Source: Alteromonas sp. 1_MG-2023
GTDB taxonomy: Bacteria; Pseudomonadota; Gammaproteobacteria; Enterobacterales; Alteromonadaceae
Direction: 5' to 3'
Length of the DNA: 64,000 bases
Assembly: GCF_030547075.1 (NCBI RefSeq)
Contig: NZ_JAUOQH010000011.1
Coordinates: 104,527 to 168,526 of the forward strand
Every line of letters begins with the position of its first letter. Positions within the stretch are counted from its first letter, which is position 1. Position numbers and translations under genes: made by a program. Under the pieces are notes generated by a model. It was not told the DNA's origin, ran no database searches, and saw only the letters and a list, made by a program, of their open reading frames with translations. This document shows positions 46,387-56,054 of the stretch, in pieces.

Positions 46387-46711
46387 CAATTTGTCACAAA
46401 CCAAAAAACTGCACGCTTACTCAAGAGCACGTTTAAGAGCGTAATAAAACTGGCATTAATCATCTGAGTTCGGCAACCTCATCACAAACTTTCCCATTGT
46501 TTAAACTGGACAAAACCTCATTCGTCGCGCAAGGTTATCTTTGCAAATGCAGTTTGACTAATACATTTAGCCTTAAGGTGACCAGCGCTAAATTAAACAC
46601 ACGTTAATTTGCGGTTTTATCATATTTTCTGAAATGTTTTGAGTTGCCTCTCGGTCTTTATATATTACTGAAAAAAATAGGTTTTCAGCGAAAGCATAGG
46701 GTTGTCGTCAG
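46387..46711. other. Intergenic region with a promoter and operator-like inverted repeat
   Basis: 325 bp. TTGAGT (46639-46644) and TATATT (46661-46666), 16 nt apart, form a likely promoter for the cupredoxin-like gene. Immediately downstream is a 7-bp inverted repeat, CTGAAAA-AAATAGG-TTTTCAG (46668-46688), well placed for a repressor covering the transcription start. The rest shows nothing I can name. Confidence 0.5.
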
Positions 46712-47449
46712 ATGAAAAAACGAATAGTTGGATTACGCTTTATGAAGCCAAGTCTTTTGAAATTGAGTAACGTTAAATCTACAGCCCGTAAGCTGGGTTT
46801 GATGAGTGTCATCAGTTTAGCGGTGGTTTTAATGCCATTTTACTTACACGCTGAAAACGTGACCGCTTCAATAACCTTGTTAGATGCCGAGCAATCACCT
46901 GTTAAAGACGGTGTCGTTATTTTTACGCCCTTATTTGATTTACCTGTTACGGAAAAGACTAGCGTCTCTGAAGTACCTAAAACCGCTATTATGAATCAAA
47001 TCAACAAGCAGTTTGCCCCTCATGTGCTTGTAGTACAAAAAAACACAGAAGTGACCTTCCCTAATGCCGACAACCTATTTCACCACGTCTATTCTTTTTC
47101 GCCTACAAAGCAATTTGAACTGAAGCTATACAAAGAATTTACTGCTGAACCATTGTTCTTTGAACAATCCGGTATTGTGGATATTGGCTGTAATATTCAT
47201 GACTGGATGTTGGGATATATCGTAGTCACTGATAGCCCCTTCTTTATTAAAACCACAGATGAAGGTAATGCAGACATCTCATTGCCTTCAGGCAGATACA
47301 GTGTGGATTTTTGGCATCCAGGAGCGCCCAACGAACAACCCTTCGCTGAAACCGAAATAGATATCACCGCCGATAAAAACTTTACATTAACGTTGAGTAA
47401 AGCAATAGCTAACGACGATGACTTTGATGATGGTTTTGGTGATTATTAA
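46712..47449 (+). CDS. Cupredoxin-like periplasmic protein
   Basis: A 245-residue exported protein: the signal segment (about residues 28-49, LGLMSVISLAVVLMPFYLHA) ends before AEN. Residues about 60-180 resemble a plastocyanin-type fold with likely copper ligands in LFHHVYS (His) and DIGCNIHDWMLGY (Cys, His, Met). The C-terminal part is a carboxypeptidase-regulatory-like beta domain (SLPSGRYSVDFWHPGAP), ending in an acidic DDDFDDGFGDY tail. Start ATG 46712 is possible; ATG 46742 would give a more ordinary signal peptide. Often named 'methylamine utilisation protein', but no such pathway is present here. The stop shares one base with the next start. Confidence 0.8.
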   Translation: MKKRIVGLRFMKPSLLKLSNVKSTARKLGLMSVISLAVVLMPFYLHAENVTASITLLDAEQSPVKDGVVIFTPLFDLPVTEKTSVSEVPKTAIMNQINKQFAPHVLVVQKNTEVTFPNADNLFHHVYSFSPTKQFELKLYKEFTAEPLFFEQSGIVDIGCNIHDWMLGYIVVTDSPFFIKTTDEGNADISLPSGRYSVDFWHPGAPNEQPFAETEIDITADKNFTLTLSKAIANDDDFDDGFGDY

Positions 47450-48678
47450 TGTTTAAACGTTGTGCTGTCGTTTATTTTCTTGCTCTTATAAGTTTTAACG
47501 CTGTTTCAGACACCCAAGTATTACTTCGCGGCAATGTTATTTCAGCAGACAATGCTGACTCGTTTCAAACCAGTGGTGCTTCCCACCAACGTTTTGACAA
47601 TAAAACATTCGCACTTTCTCAAGCAGTCATCGCCTTTAACGGAATAATTACCGATGACTGGCAGCTTAATGCTGTTGCCAATGGATATAGTGACGGCGAC
47701 CAAAAGCTCGGGTTCAGCCAGCTTTATACTCAATACCGCCCCCTTACCCCCTCAACCATTAAACCTGAAGTTAAACTGGGCTTTTTCTACCCCGCTATTT
47801 CTGCTGAAAATACCGATATGGGATGGCTTTCACCCCATTTTTTGTCGAATTCTGCCATCAACAGTTGGATTGGCGAAGAGTTACGGACGTTTGGCGTAGA
47901 GGCTAGCCTAAGACAAAGTGGCCGACAGGTGAGAAGCAATTGGTCATGGAAAGTATCAGGAAGCTTGTTTAAAGGCAATGACACTACCGGCACCTTGTTA
48001 TCTTGGCGGGGGTTCGCATTACATGACCGACAATCGCTGCATGATGACCGAGTTAAGTTCTTGCCTATCCCTGGCGTGGTATCTGAAGATGGCATTGATG
48101 CCCCGGCTTGGACAGAGCCATTTCGTGAAATTGACACAAAAACGGGCTATTACGCTGGCGTGCATGTAGCACACAAGCGCAGCTCGGAACTGCGATATTA
48201 TTATTTCGATAACCGCGCCGACCCACTTATTTTCGATCCTGACAAGATTTATGCATGGCGTACACGATTTCACTCGTTAACCCTTCGCCATATGAAAAGT
48301 CGGCAATTCACCGTCTTTGGGCAGGTATTGTTAGGCGACACATTAATGGGGGAGAATGTTGTAAAAAATGACTTTCATGCGGCATACATCGCTGCCACCT
48401 ATAGCCACAACAAGCATTTGGTTTCTGCTCGCCTAGACTGGTATCAAGTGATAGACAGAGATAACACGCTAGACGATCCAAACAGTAGTAGAGGGGAAGC
48501 CATTACGGTTAACTATACCTTCGAAATGACGCCTCAAATAGCGTTGTCAGCAGAATGGCAAATTAATCGAGGGACACAGGAAAACCTAAGATTTTTCAAT
48601 GCAACGTCTAATGCAATACCTGATGAAACCTTTCACGAAAATCTGCTTCAGCTTGCACTAACCTATCGTATAAATTAA
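47449..48678 (+). CDS. Outer-membrane beta-barrel (porin-like) protein
   Basis: 409 residues with an N-terminal signal peptide (MFKRCAVVYFLALISFNAVSD) and alternating hydrophobic/polar strands throughout; the terminal strand LLQLALTYRIN is typical of outer-membrane barrels though it ends in Asn rather than Phe. I do not recognise a family with known substrate. It overlaps the cupredoxin-like gene by one base (TAATG), so the two form a bicistronic unit. They follow a kinase with an extracytoplasmic sensor, which may regulate them. Confidence 0.75.
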   Translation: MFKRCAVVYFLALISFNAVSDTQVLLRGNVISADNADSFQTSGASHQRFDNKTFALSQAVIAFNGIITDDWQLNAVANGYSDGDQKLGFSQLYTQYRPLTPSTIKPEVKLGFFYPAISAENTDMGWLSPHFLSNSAINSWIGEELRTFGVEASLRQSGRQVRSNWSWKVSGSLFKGNDTTGTLLSWRGFALHDRQSLHDDRVKFLPIPGVVSEDGIDAPAWTEPFREIDTKTGYYAGVHVAHKRSSELRYYYFDNRADPLIFDPDKIYAWRTRFHSLTLRHMKSRQFTVFGQVLLGDTLMGENVVKNDFHAAYIAATYSHNKHLVSARLDWYQVIDRDNTLDDPNSSRGEAITVNYTFEMTPQIALSAEWQINRGTQENLRFFNATSNAIPDETFHENLLQLALTYRIN

Positions 48679-48710
48679 GCGTAACAATATAAATCTGAGC
48701 TATTTCGGTC

Positions 48711-49802
48711 CTAATCAGAACTGTCGTTGGTTTTCGACTTTTCAAGCGAGGCATCTGGCACATTTTTGACCATCATCCGCTCTTTGCGGCGGGTCATCAT
48801 TTTTGCCAACCGACGCATGCTAACAGTGGTGTCTTTTTCGTCGATAATATCTACGCCTAACAGGCGCTCAAGCAAGTCTTCAAGGGTTATAACCCCTTCT
48901 AAACCGCCGTATTCATCAACCACTAATAGCATATGAATATGTTTGTCGATAAAGTGATTGAAGGTAACTGACAGTGGCATTGAGCTTAAGATAGTTACCA
49001 TGTCTTTAGCGTATTCAGATAACGGCTTATCAGTGTTACCGCGAGCTTGCGCCACAAGTAAATCCGAACGCATTACGTAACCGGTGATATTTTCTGAATC
49101 TTTGTCTTCGTAGATAGGAATACGGGAATATTCAATGTGAGCATGCTTATGGAAAAAGACCTCAACCGTCATCGACTCTGCAACTGAAAACAATACAGTT
49201 CGGTGGGTAATTGCATCTTTTACTTTGAGTTCGTGCAAACTCAGCAAGCTTTGTAAAAATACCGCTTCGTGGTTAGCCAATTGGCCCTCTTGCCCCGATA
49301 ATTCGGCCATAGCATGAAGTTCACCCCGGCTTAGCCCTCGAAGTGGGCTGTCATCTTTAAAACCACGGGTGAGCAGCTCAGACATCACCACAAAAGGCTT
49401 AAGAATAATAATCAGGTATTTTAGGAAATAGGCGGTCACTGGCGCCAATCCACGCCAATAAGTCGCCCCTACGGTTTTCGGGATGATTTCGGAAAACACT
49501 AAAATAAGTAACGTAAGAACGGCTGAAATCACCCCTAAATAGGCTTCCCCAAATACACTGGCAGCTTGTGCACCCGCGCCTGCGGCTCCCATAGTATGGG
49601 CAATAGTATTTAGCGTTAATATGGCAGATAAGGGCGTATTAATATTATCGGTTTGCTTTCTTAGCAAGACACCGCTGGGCCGGCCTTCTTTTTCTAAAAC
49701 GGAGATATAGGCGGAGGACACACTTAAAATGACTGCTTCAGCTATTGAGCATAAAAAAGAAAAGCCCAAGGCAATCAGAACATAAACGATGAGTAAAAAC
49801 AT
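48711..49802 (-). CDS. CNNM/CorC-type membrane protein with CBS domains
   Basis: 363 residues. A CNNM transmembrane domain (about 1-165, LCSIAEAVILSVSSAYIS; LVFSEIIPKTVGATYWRGLAPV) is followed by a pair of CBS domains (about 190-320, MSRIPIYEDKDSENITGYVM; LLVVDEYGGLEGVITLEDLLE). The family has been linked to magnesium or cobalt efflux. This member ends soon after the CBS pair and lacks the C-terminal CorC/HlyC domain, as in a subset of bacterial CNNM proteins. It stands alone. Confidence 0.88.
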   Translation of the reverse strand: MFLLIVYVLIALGFSFLCSIAEAVILSVSSAYISVLEKEGRPSGVLLRKQTDNINTPLSAILTLNTIAHTMGAAGAGAQAASVFGEAYLGVISAVLTLLILVFSEIIPKTVGATYWRGLAPVTAYFLKYLIIILKPFVVMSELLTRGFKDDSPLRGLSRGELHAMAELSGQEGQLANHEAVFLQSLLSLHELKVKDAITHRTVLFSVAESMTVEVFFHKHAHIEYSRIPIYEDKDSENITGYVMRSDLLVAQARGNTDKPLSEYAKDMVTILSSMPLSVTFNHFIDKHIHMLLVVDEYGGLEGVITLEDLLERLLGVDIIDEKDTTVSMRRLAKMMTRRKERMMVKNVPDASLEKSKTNDSSD

Positions 49803-50082
49803 GTGTCCTTTCCGGTATTCGGAGTATAAAGCAAACGACTATTATGCAACCCTTCTCTCGACTTACAAGAGCACAGGTGAATTAATTGAAAATAGCCTGT
49901 TGCTTGCTAAGCGCTAAACCAATTTATTGAACCTACAACTAGGCTCTGGGTAAGCGAGATTTGGGACTCTCACTGCCTATTAGTGACTATTACTAGGCTT
50001 GCTACTTGATTACGACTATTGCCGCTCATAGCTGTTCATAGCGCTCATGGCTGCTCAGCTTCATGCTCATGGTTGCCCATTT

Positions 50083-51330
50083 CTAGCCACAGCAGCCTTC
50101 ATGAGAAACTTTTCTGTGATTCAATCTGGCGTTCAATTTACTTAAGCCCAAACGAGCCATTAATGCAGCAAGTAGTACAGCACATACAGCATATAAAACT
50201 TGAACATTAGGGCCATGACTATGCAGTTGGCTTTCCATGTGAATCAATGATTCTAACGAAAATGCAGATACCGCATAGTTAAGCAAATAGCCAAACCCGA
50301 TACTGGCAGTTATTACACTGAACAAATATAAACAGAGTGTTTTAAACCCCATTTCTTGTTTGATCATGCCCATAGTAGACACATTGGTTGCAGGCCCTGC
50401 CATAAGGAAAACCAATACCGCACCTGGAGATAACCCCGCAGCTAGAAACCCTACCGCTAACGGTGTGGATGCAGTAGCACAAATGTACATAGGAATACCA
50501 ATTAGCGCCATCACCAACATAGCCACTACGCCATCACCCCATTGGGTAAGAAAGTCCGTTGGCACCCAGGTTTTAATTGCTGCCGCTAATGCAAGGCCAA
50601 CTAATAGCCATACCACAATATCTTCAAGTAACTTTCCAGAGGCATACTGAAGGACTTGAGTGAGTTTATTGGCTTGTTTTGCGGGTTTAGCCTGAGCATC
50701 AGTTGTGTCGTCGCAGCAACTCGTTACTGGCTTCTCGCTGGCACAACAACTCGTTTGCTCTTGCTCCGACGGTGCAGGCTCTACCTGTTTTTCAGCAGAT
50801 GTTTTACTCGCGCAACACGACTCGCCTGCATGATCAGAATGTGTGTGCGACTGAGATGTGTTCGATTTGGGTGTATTGGCCTTGGCTTGGTGGGAGTGGG
50901 CTTCTTGCTTAAGTTTATCCCCGTCAAACCATCTTACCATTAGCCCCGCATAGATTGCGCTAACGATGGCAGCAATAGGCCTAACAATGGCGTACAAAGG
51001 CCCTAGTAAGGCGTATGAAACTGATACGCTATCTACACCTGTTTCAGGAGTAGAAACCAAAAAAGAAATCGTAGAAGGCTTAGACGCCCCACTTCTACGT
51101 AGCCCAATAGCAGCAGGGATTACACCACAGGAACACAGAGGCAATGGTGCACCAATAACCGCAGCTTTGGAAATAGATGCCGTTGAACTACTGCCCATAT
51201 GGCGCTCAAGAAAACTAACCGGTACCAACTCGTGCATGATACCCGCCACTAACAGGCCGAGTAACAGCCACGGAGCAGACTCCATAAATAGGCTGATAAA
51301 ATTTTGCACCAAGAGCATAAGGTCAGTCAT
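50083..51330 (-). CDS. SO_0444-like copper/zinc efflux permease with Cys-rich loop
   Basis: 415 residues, DUF318-type permease with two membrane halves: VIGAPLPLCSCGVIPAAIGLR in the first and YICATASTPLAVGFLAAG in the second (internal repeat). Between them lies a cytoplasmic loop of about 90 residues rich in His and Cys pairs (HSHQ, SHTHSDH, SCCAS, SCCAS, SCCDD), and the protein ends HEGCCG. These look like metal-binding sites. The match to SO_0444-family Cu/Zn efflux is by architecture. No ArsR/MerR regulator is adjacent. Confidence 0.86.
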   Translation of the reverse strand: MTDLMLLVQNFISLFMESAPWLLLGLLVAGIMHELVPVSFLERHMGSSSTASISKAAVIGAPLPLCSCGVIPAAIGLRRSGASKPSTISFLVSTPETGVDSVSVSYALLGPLYAIVRPIAAIVSAIYAGLMVRWFDGDKLKQEAHSHQAKANTPKSNTSQSHTHSDHAGESCCASKTSAEKQVEPAPSEQEQTSCCASEKPVTSCCDDTTDAQAKPAKQANKLTQVLQYASGKLLEDIVVWLLVGLALAAAIKTWVPTDFLTQWGDGVVAMLVMALIGIPMYICATASTPLAVGFLAAGLSPGAVLVFLMAGPATNVSTMGMIKQEMGFKTLCLYLFSVITASIGFGYLLNYAVSAFSLESLIHMESQLHSHGPNVQVLYAVCAVLLAALMARLGLSKLNARLNHRKVSHEGCCG

Positions 51331-51545
51331 AACACTCCAAATAAACCGCGTAAAAAATCGTGAAAAGCTCAGAGAACTTGCTAACTAAGGTTAAGAAAAA
51401 TTCATTGAAACAAATAAAAATAGGCTACAGATTGACTATAGAGATAACTATTGGGCTATCGATAAGGATAATTGTATCAAAAATAAGGTCTGACTGTGAA
51501 AGAACTAGAAGTAATCCACCTCATCGGATAACCCGATTAGCCGAC

Positions 51546-51583
51546 AAAAAAGCCAACGCAAACATGATGTATTGCGCTGGCTT
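51546..51583 (-). terminator. Terminator of the carbon starvation gene
   Basis: On the minus strand, a 12-bp stem with one mismatch (AAGCCAGCGCAA/TTGCGTTGGCTT) is followed by a U-run. It lies 34 bp after the cstA-type stop codon. Confidence 0.85.
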
Positions 51584-51616
51584 AAAGTAAAGTACGTGTA
51601 GCTAATACTGACGCGG

Positions 51617-53302
51617 CTATTTTCCGCCAACACCTTTTTGTTGTTCGCTTCTAAGTTTCGCCACTACCGACCATGCTTCAAGCATGACTAGCACAGATAC
51701 CACTAACACCACTGCATCGAGGAAAACTAATAGGTAGTTTTCAGCGAGATAATATTCTTTAAGTTTAATCAGCCCCGCAAAGAAAGCCATAATCAGCACG
51801 AATACCATAGGGATTAAGGTGTAACGGGCTGGTCTTCCCATTTTAATTAACATGACTGAAATAACTAACAAGGTAAGGCTAGCAAGTATTTGGTTTGTAG
51901 AACCAAACAACGGCCATATGATCATACCACCACCGCCTGATGAACCACCTGCACCAAAGGCAAGAAGTAAGCAGCAAGCAACCGCTAAGAAGGTCGCAAC
52001 CACACCATTTTTAAGTGCAGACAATTTATAAATATCACCCCACTCTTGAATAATGTAACGCTGAAGGCGAACCCCAGAGTCCATCGTGGTGCCGGCAAAT
52101 AGTACTACCATTACCGCCAATATGGTTGATGAGAAAGCTTCAGGCAGCCCCCATCCTTGATGAATAAGCGCCGCGCCACCACTAATAAACGCCCCTACGC
52201 TACCGGCACCTAAATGGCTATAAACTTCATGCCATTCTTCTGGGGATGCAGCGAAAGCCACACCACTTACCGCAACAATAGTAATGAGTGCTAAAGAGCC
52301 TTCACCCACAGCACCTAAGTAACCTACAAATCGTACATCAGTTTCCTTATCTAACTGCTTAGAGCTGGTGCCTGATGCCACAATGCCGTGGAAGCCCGAC
52401 ACAGCACCGCAGGCAATAGTCACGAACAACAAGGGAATTAAGCTGGGTGAGTCCATTGCGGTTTGGGTGTTAAATGCCGGTGCCGTAATATCTGGCATAG
52501 CAAAAAACACTGCTCCGTAAAGTAGGAATAAGCCCACCAGCAACTGCATGCCGTTAATAAAGTCTCGCGGTTGAAGTAACATCCAGACTGGTAGTAACGA
52601 CGCAATAGCAGCGTATATAAACAAGATAACAATCCAGTTCGCTTTGTCAGCTAAACCAAACATAGTTTCAGGCAAGCTAATCGGAATGTAGCTACCCGCG
52701 TAAACGGAGGCATAAAGCACCACAATACCGACAAGGCAAAGCGGAACTAACCCAAAGTTACGTTTTAATAATTGCCCAATAACCAATGCAACGGCTATTG
52801 CTGTCCATGCAGGAAAAACTGCGTTAGGTTGAGATACAAACGAATTTGCTATCACCACACCAAAGACGGCGTTAACCATTAACAGTACTAGAAAGATAAC
52901 AATCATAAACAATGAACGAGAACGCTTGCCTATAACACTTTCAGACAATGCGCCCATAGATTTACCTTTGTGACGCGCACTGGCCCATAAGGCGCCCATG
53001 TCGTGCACACCGGCAAATAAAATGGTGCCGAAAACAACCCAAAGTACGGCAGGAACCCAACCCCAGTAAACCGCGATAGCTGGGCCTACGATTGGCGCAG
53101 CACCGGCTACCGACGTAAAGTGATGCCCCCAAAGAACGACTTTATTGGTAGGAACAAAATCTTTCCCGTCTTCTAATTCATGAGCTGGCGTGGTGAAGGT
53201 GTCGTCTAATTTAAATATTTTGGTGGCAATAAACTTCGAATAAACGAACCACCCGAGGAGCATGCCTATTATCCCGAGTATCACTATGGCTATTGACTGC
53301 AT
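51617..53302 (-). CDS. CstA-family peptide/pyruvate transporter (carbon starvation protein)
   Basis: 561 residues, about 14-15 membrane segments. It matches the CstA family (peptide or pyruvate uptake under carbon starvation): WGHHFTSVAGAAPIVGPAIAV (residues about 59-79), TILFAGVHDMGALWASARHKG, and SGFHGIVASGTSSKQLD. It is shorter than E. coli CstA (701 residues), as are many family members in marine bacteria. It has its own terminator and no CstA-linked DUF466 small gene beside it. Confidence 0.92.
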   Translation of the reverse strand: MQSIAIVILGIIGMLLGWFVYSKFIATKIFKLDDTFTTPAHELEDGKDFVPTNKVVLWGHHFTSVAGAAPIVGPAIAVYWGWVPAVLWVVFGTILFAGVHDMGALWASARHKGKSMGALSESVIGKRSRSLFMIVIFLVLLMVNAVFGVVIANSFVSQPNAVFPAWTAIAVALVIGQLLKRNFGLVPLCLVGIVVLYASVYAGSYIPISLPETMFGLADKANWIVILFIYAAIASLLPVWMLLQPRDFINGMQLLVGLFLLYGAVFFAMPDITAPAFNTQTAMDSPSLIPLLFVTIACGAVSGFHGIVASGTSSKQLDKETDVRFVGYLGAVGEGSLALITIVAVSGVAFAASPEEWHEVYSHLGAGSVGAFISGGAALIHQGWGLPEAFSSTILAVMVVLFAGTTMDSGVRLQRYIIQEWGDIYKLSALKNGVVATFLAVACCLLLAFGAGGSSGGGGMIIWPLFGSTNQILASLTLLVISVMLIKMGRPARYTLIPMVFVLIMAFFAGLIKLKEYYLAENYLLVFLDAVVLVVSVLVMLEAWSVVAKLRSEQQKGVGGK

Positions 53303-53640
53303 ATTATTGTCCTGTATCGATGTTGCACTGCGTCATTTGATATCACTATCGAACGCTTACACAACGATTTTCTGTCGTTTAAAAAATGCTTATTTAAACA
53401 TTAAAACATCATTTATATTTTCACGTCGTCATATTAGACCAAAGTCTATTCTGATAGCAGCTATTTCAAACAGCTCGTACCATGCTAGTTTTACGGCTTT
53501 TACACACCATTTACACCAAAAATAGCAGACAATTTGAAAATAACAGGTAAATATAGTTTTAATCTTAGCTTCACGCTTCAAATACGCCTTAGTCTCGTTT
53601 ATAAAGACTCATCTATAAATAAATCTATTAATAAGTAGTT
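53303..53640. other. Intergenic region, nothing identified
   Basis: 338 bp, strongly AT-rich, divergent genes on both sides. I see no clear promoter boxes, repeat or RNA. Confidence 0.4.
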
Positions 53641-54159
53641 ATGGCATCACCAAAATTTCATATGGCCGTCCGTAAATATCACCGATGGTTAGGCTTTTTC
53701 TTAGCAGGCATAATGGCAATTTATGCCACTAGTGGCGTATTACTCATTTTTCGTCCTACCGATTTTCTGAAATTCGATCAAACTGAAGTCCGTCAATTGT
53801 CGCAAGACTTGAATGGCAAACAGGTAGCGTCGAAAATTAAAGTTAAAGGGTTGAAGATAGTTGAAGAGAACGACAGCCAAGTCGTGCTAAATATGGGTAG
53901 CTATAATAAGACCGACGGCGTCGCTACGATCACCCGTAAAGATTACCCTATTGTGCTGGCGAAAATGGTTAAGCTTCACAAAGCCTCTAACAATAGCCCG
54001 CTATTTTGGTTAAATATCAGTTTCGGTGTCGCGCTTTTATTTTTCGTTGTATCTGCGTTTTTGATGTTTATGCCCAAACTGCCTATGTATAAAAATGGCC
54101 TTAAAATAGCCGGATTAGGTGCATTAGTCGCTGTCCTCGTCGTGATGTTCGGCTCTTAA
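53641..54159 (+). CDS. PepSY-associated transmembrane protein
   Basis: 172 residues: helix 1 (about 16-35, WLGFFLAGIMAIYATSGVLL), a periplasmic PepSY-like domain (about 50-110), then two helices (about 118-140 and 150-170). The KYHRWLGFF motif at the first helix is typical of PepSY-TM proteins linked to ferric reductases or redox at the membrane. It stands alone with its own terminator. Function unknown. Confidence 0.83.
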   Translation: MASPKFHMAVRKYHRWLGFFLAGIMAIYATSGVLLIFRPTDFLKFDQTEVRQLSQDLNGKQVASKIKVKGLKIVEENDSQVVLNMGSYNKTDGVATITRKDYPIVLAKMVKLHKASNNSPLFWLNISFGVALLFFVVSAFLMFMPKLPMYKNGLKIAGLGALVAVLVVMFGS

Positions 54160-54167
54160 CCTCACAT

Positions 54168-54202
54168 GTTCGGACCACCTTCGCGTGGTTCGAACACTTT
54201 TT
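54168..54202 (+). terminator. Terminator of the PepSY-TM gene
   Basis: GTTCGGACCAC pairs with GTGGTTCGAAC (one mismatch) over a 6-nt loop and is followed by five T. The GTTCGAAC here mimics a tRNA T-arm but there is no tRNA. Confidence 0.75.
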
Positions 54203-54427
54203 AGCACATGCTCTAACCCTGTGGTAACGTATCTGAATAGTTACGAATTCGTATGCTCACTATCAGGGACGATTTATGCCACGCCAGAACAGACCGCACT
54301 ATTTACTCACAATAAGTACGCTCGCTATAAACCCTCGCGCCAACCGTACGCTGGTTTTAAACACGTTTGCGACACTCACACTTAATACTCCCTCAAGCGA
54401 AGCAACGCATACGCACTGTGAGCGCCT

Positions 54428-56005
54428 ATGAATTTTCTCGATTTCACAGTAGTAGCTCTCTATCTCTCTGGTTTGTTAATCATGGGATTTATGTTTCGAA
54501 AACAAGTGAGTAAAAAAGACTACTTTCTTGCTAATCGACAGTTGGGCTGGAAGCCACTTTCTCTTTCCATTATGGCCACACAACTATCTGCAGTAAGCTT
54601 TATTTCCGCCCCTGCTTTTGTAGGGTTGAGAGAGGGCGGCGGCCTAATTTGGTTGTCATACGAACTCGCCCTTCCCCTTGCCATGTTAGCCTTACTCTAT
54701 TTTATTTTACCCACCTTGTACCGCTCTGGTGTAGTCAGCGTTTACGACTTTTTAGAGCAACGCTTTGGTCGTTCATCTCGGGTGCTCATTAGCGTGGTAT
54801 TTCAAATAAGCCGCTCGTTCGCTACCGCCATTATGATTTACGCCATTTCTATTATATTGCAAAGCACGATGGGCTTAGCGTTCTGGCAAAGCGTGTTGTT
54901 GATTGGTGTTATTACCCTTATTTACTCTTTGCAAGGTGGCATGAAAGCCGTTGTGTACGGTGATGCTGTGCAAATGATATTGATAGTTGCGGGCGCCTTG
55001 GTGTGTTTAGGTTTTGGGCTATACCATATAGGCGGGTGGACAAGCTTTCTTGAGCAAGTGCAGCCTGAGCGACTCACTACACTAAACACTGCATCTTATG
55101 GATTTGATGGCGAAGGTTTCGGCCTGCTACCCATGATTTTTGGTGGTATCGTGTTATATGCCTCTTACTATGGGTGCGACCAATCAGAAGCCCAGCGGTC
55201 GTTGTCGGCAAAAAGCGTGGGGGATTTAAAGAAAATTATCATGGCCGCCAGCTTTTTACGCTTCCCAATAACCCTAATTTACTGTTTTGCTGGGTTGATC
55301 ATTGGAACGTTAGCGCTGACAACTCCAGAATTTCTTGCACAAATTCCTGCAGACCAACCCGATTGGCTAATGCCAATATTCATAGTTAACTACCTACCAA
55401 ACGGTATTTTAGGCCTGTTGTTGGTGGCTATTTTAGCCGCAGCCATGTCGTCTCTAAGTTCTGCTGTGAACAGCCTTGCCGCGGTATCAGTTGAAGATTA
55501 CTGCCGCGTAGCGGGTAAAAACCTTTCGCCAGAAAGTACTCTTCAAGTTGCTAAATACACTGGCATGTTTTGGGGATTGCTTACATTGGGTTTGTCATTT
55601 GTAGTAGACGATATTGCACCCACCATTATTGAAGCTATAAATAAGATAGGGTCGGTTTGTTTCGGACCTATTTTGGCTACATTTTTCTTAGGGGTGTGCA
55701 CAAAACACCTTTCGGCAAAGCAGGTTAATACTGGGCTCATTACTGGTGTATTGGTCAATATATATCTATGGCTAGCCCAGCCGGATGTATTTTGGTTTTG
55801 GTGGAACGTGAGTGGCTTTTTAACCGCGCTAGGTGTTTCCCTTGGGGTGTATTGGTTAAGCCCAGGTCTGAATCAACAAAAGGTTAAACAGCCCTTTATT
55901 CACACTGGCCATAATGTACTCACCAAGACGAATATGACGGCGCTAATTGCATGGTGCCTTGTGCTTATAGGTATTTGTAACGCCTTACCTATGCTGCTTA
56001 TTTAA
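54428..56005 (+). CDS. Sodium:solute symporter (SSS family)
   Basis: 525 residues, 13-14 membrane segments of the LeuT-fold SSS family. Conserved segments are YFLANRQLGWKPLSLSIMATQLSAVSF near helix 1 (sodium site), GLREGGGLIWLSYELALPLA, and SSLSSAVNSLAAVSVEDY in the later helices (the second sodium site with adjacent Ser). The substrate is not predictable; sugar- or sialate-like and other solutes occur in the family. It is not clustered with a catabolic pathway here. Confidence 0.9.
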   Translation: MNFLDFTVVALYLSGLLIMGFMFRKQVSKKDYFLANRQLGWKPLSLSIMATQLSAVSFISAPAFVGLREGGGLIWLSYELALPLAMLALLYFILPTLYRSGVVSVYDFLEQRFGRSSRVLISVVFQISRSFATAIMIYAISIILQSTMGLAFWQSVLLIGVITLIYSLQGGMKAVVYGDAVQMILIVAGALVCLGFGLYHIGGWTSFLEQVQPERLTTLNTASYGFDGEGFGLLPMIFGGIVLYASYYGCDQSEAQRSLSAKSVGDLKKIIMAASFLRFPITLIYCFAGLIIGTLALTTPEFLAQIPADQPDWLMPIFIVNYLPNGILGLLLVAILAAAMSSLSSAVNSLAAVSVEDYCRVAGKNLSPESTLQVAKYTGMFWGLLTLGLSFVVDDIAPTIIEAINKIGSVCFGPILATFFLGVCTKHLSAKQVNTGLITGVLVNIYLWLAQPDVFWFWWNVSGFLTALGVSLGVYWLSPGLNQQKVKQPFIHTGHNVLTKTNMTALIAWCLVLIGICNALPMLLI

Positions 56006-56054
56006 TAAGCAGCTATGTTCGGGCTTATAAAGTATTAACCGTCATTATCGACGG

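Noticed and set aside
50360..50943. Overlapping open frames antisense to the metal permease
   Set aside because: They are shadows of a strongly coding gene; composition mirrors its membrane codons.
51360..51590. 76-residue Ile/Lys-rich open frame
   Set aside because: It runs into the terminator of the CstA-type gene and looks like translated AT-rich noncoding DNA.
54185..54385. 66-residue open frame after the PepSY gene, and the tRNA-like GTTCGAAC
   Set aside because: The frame begins inside the terminator hairpin; no cloverleaf can be drawn around the T-arm-like sequence.
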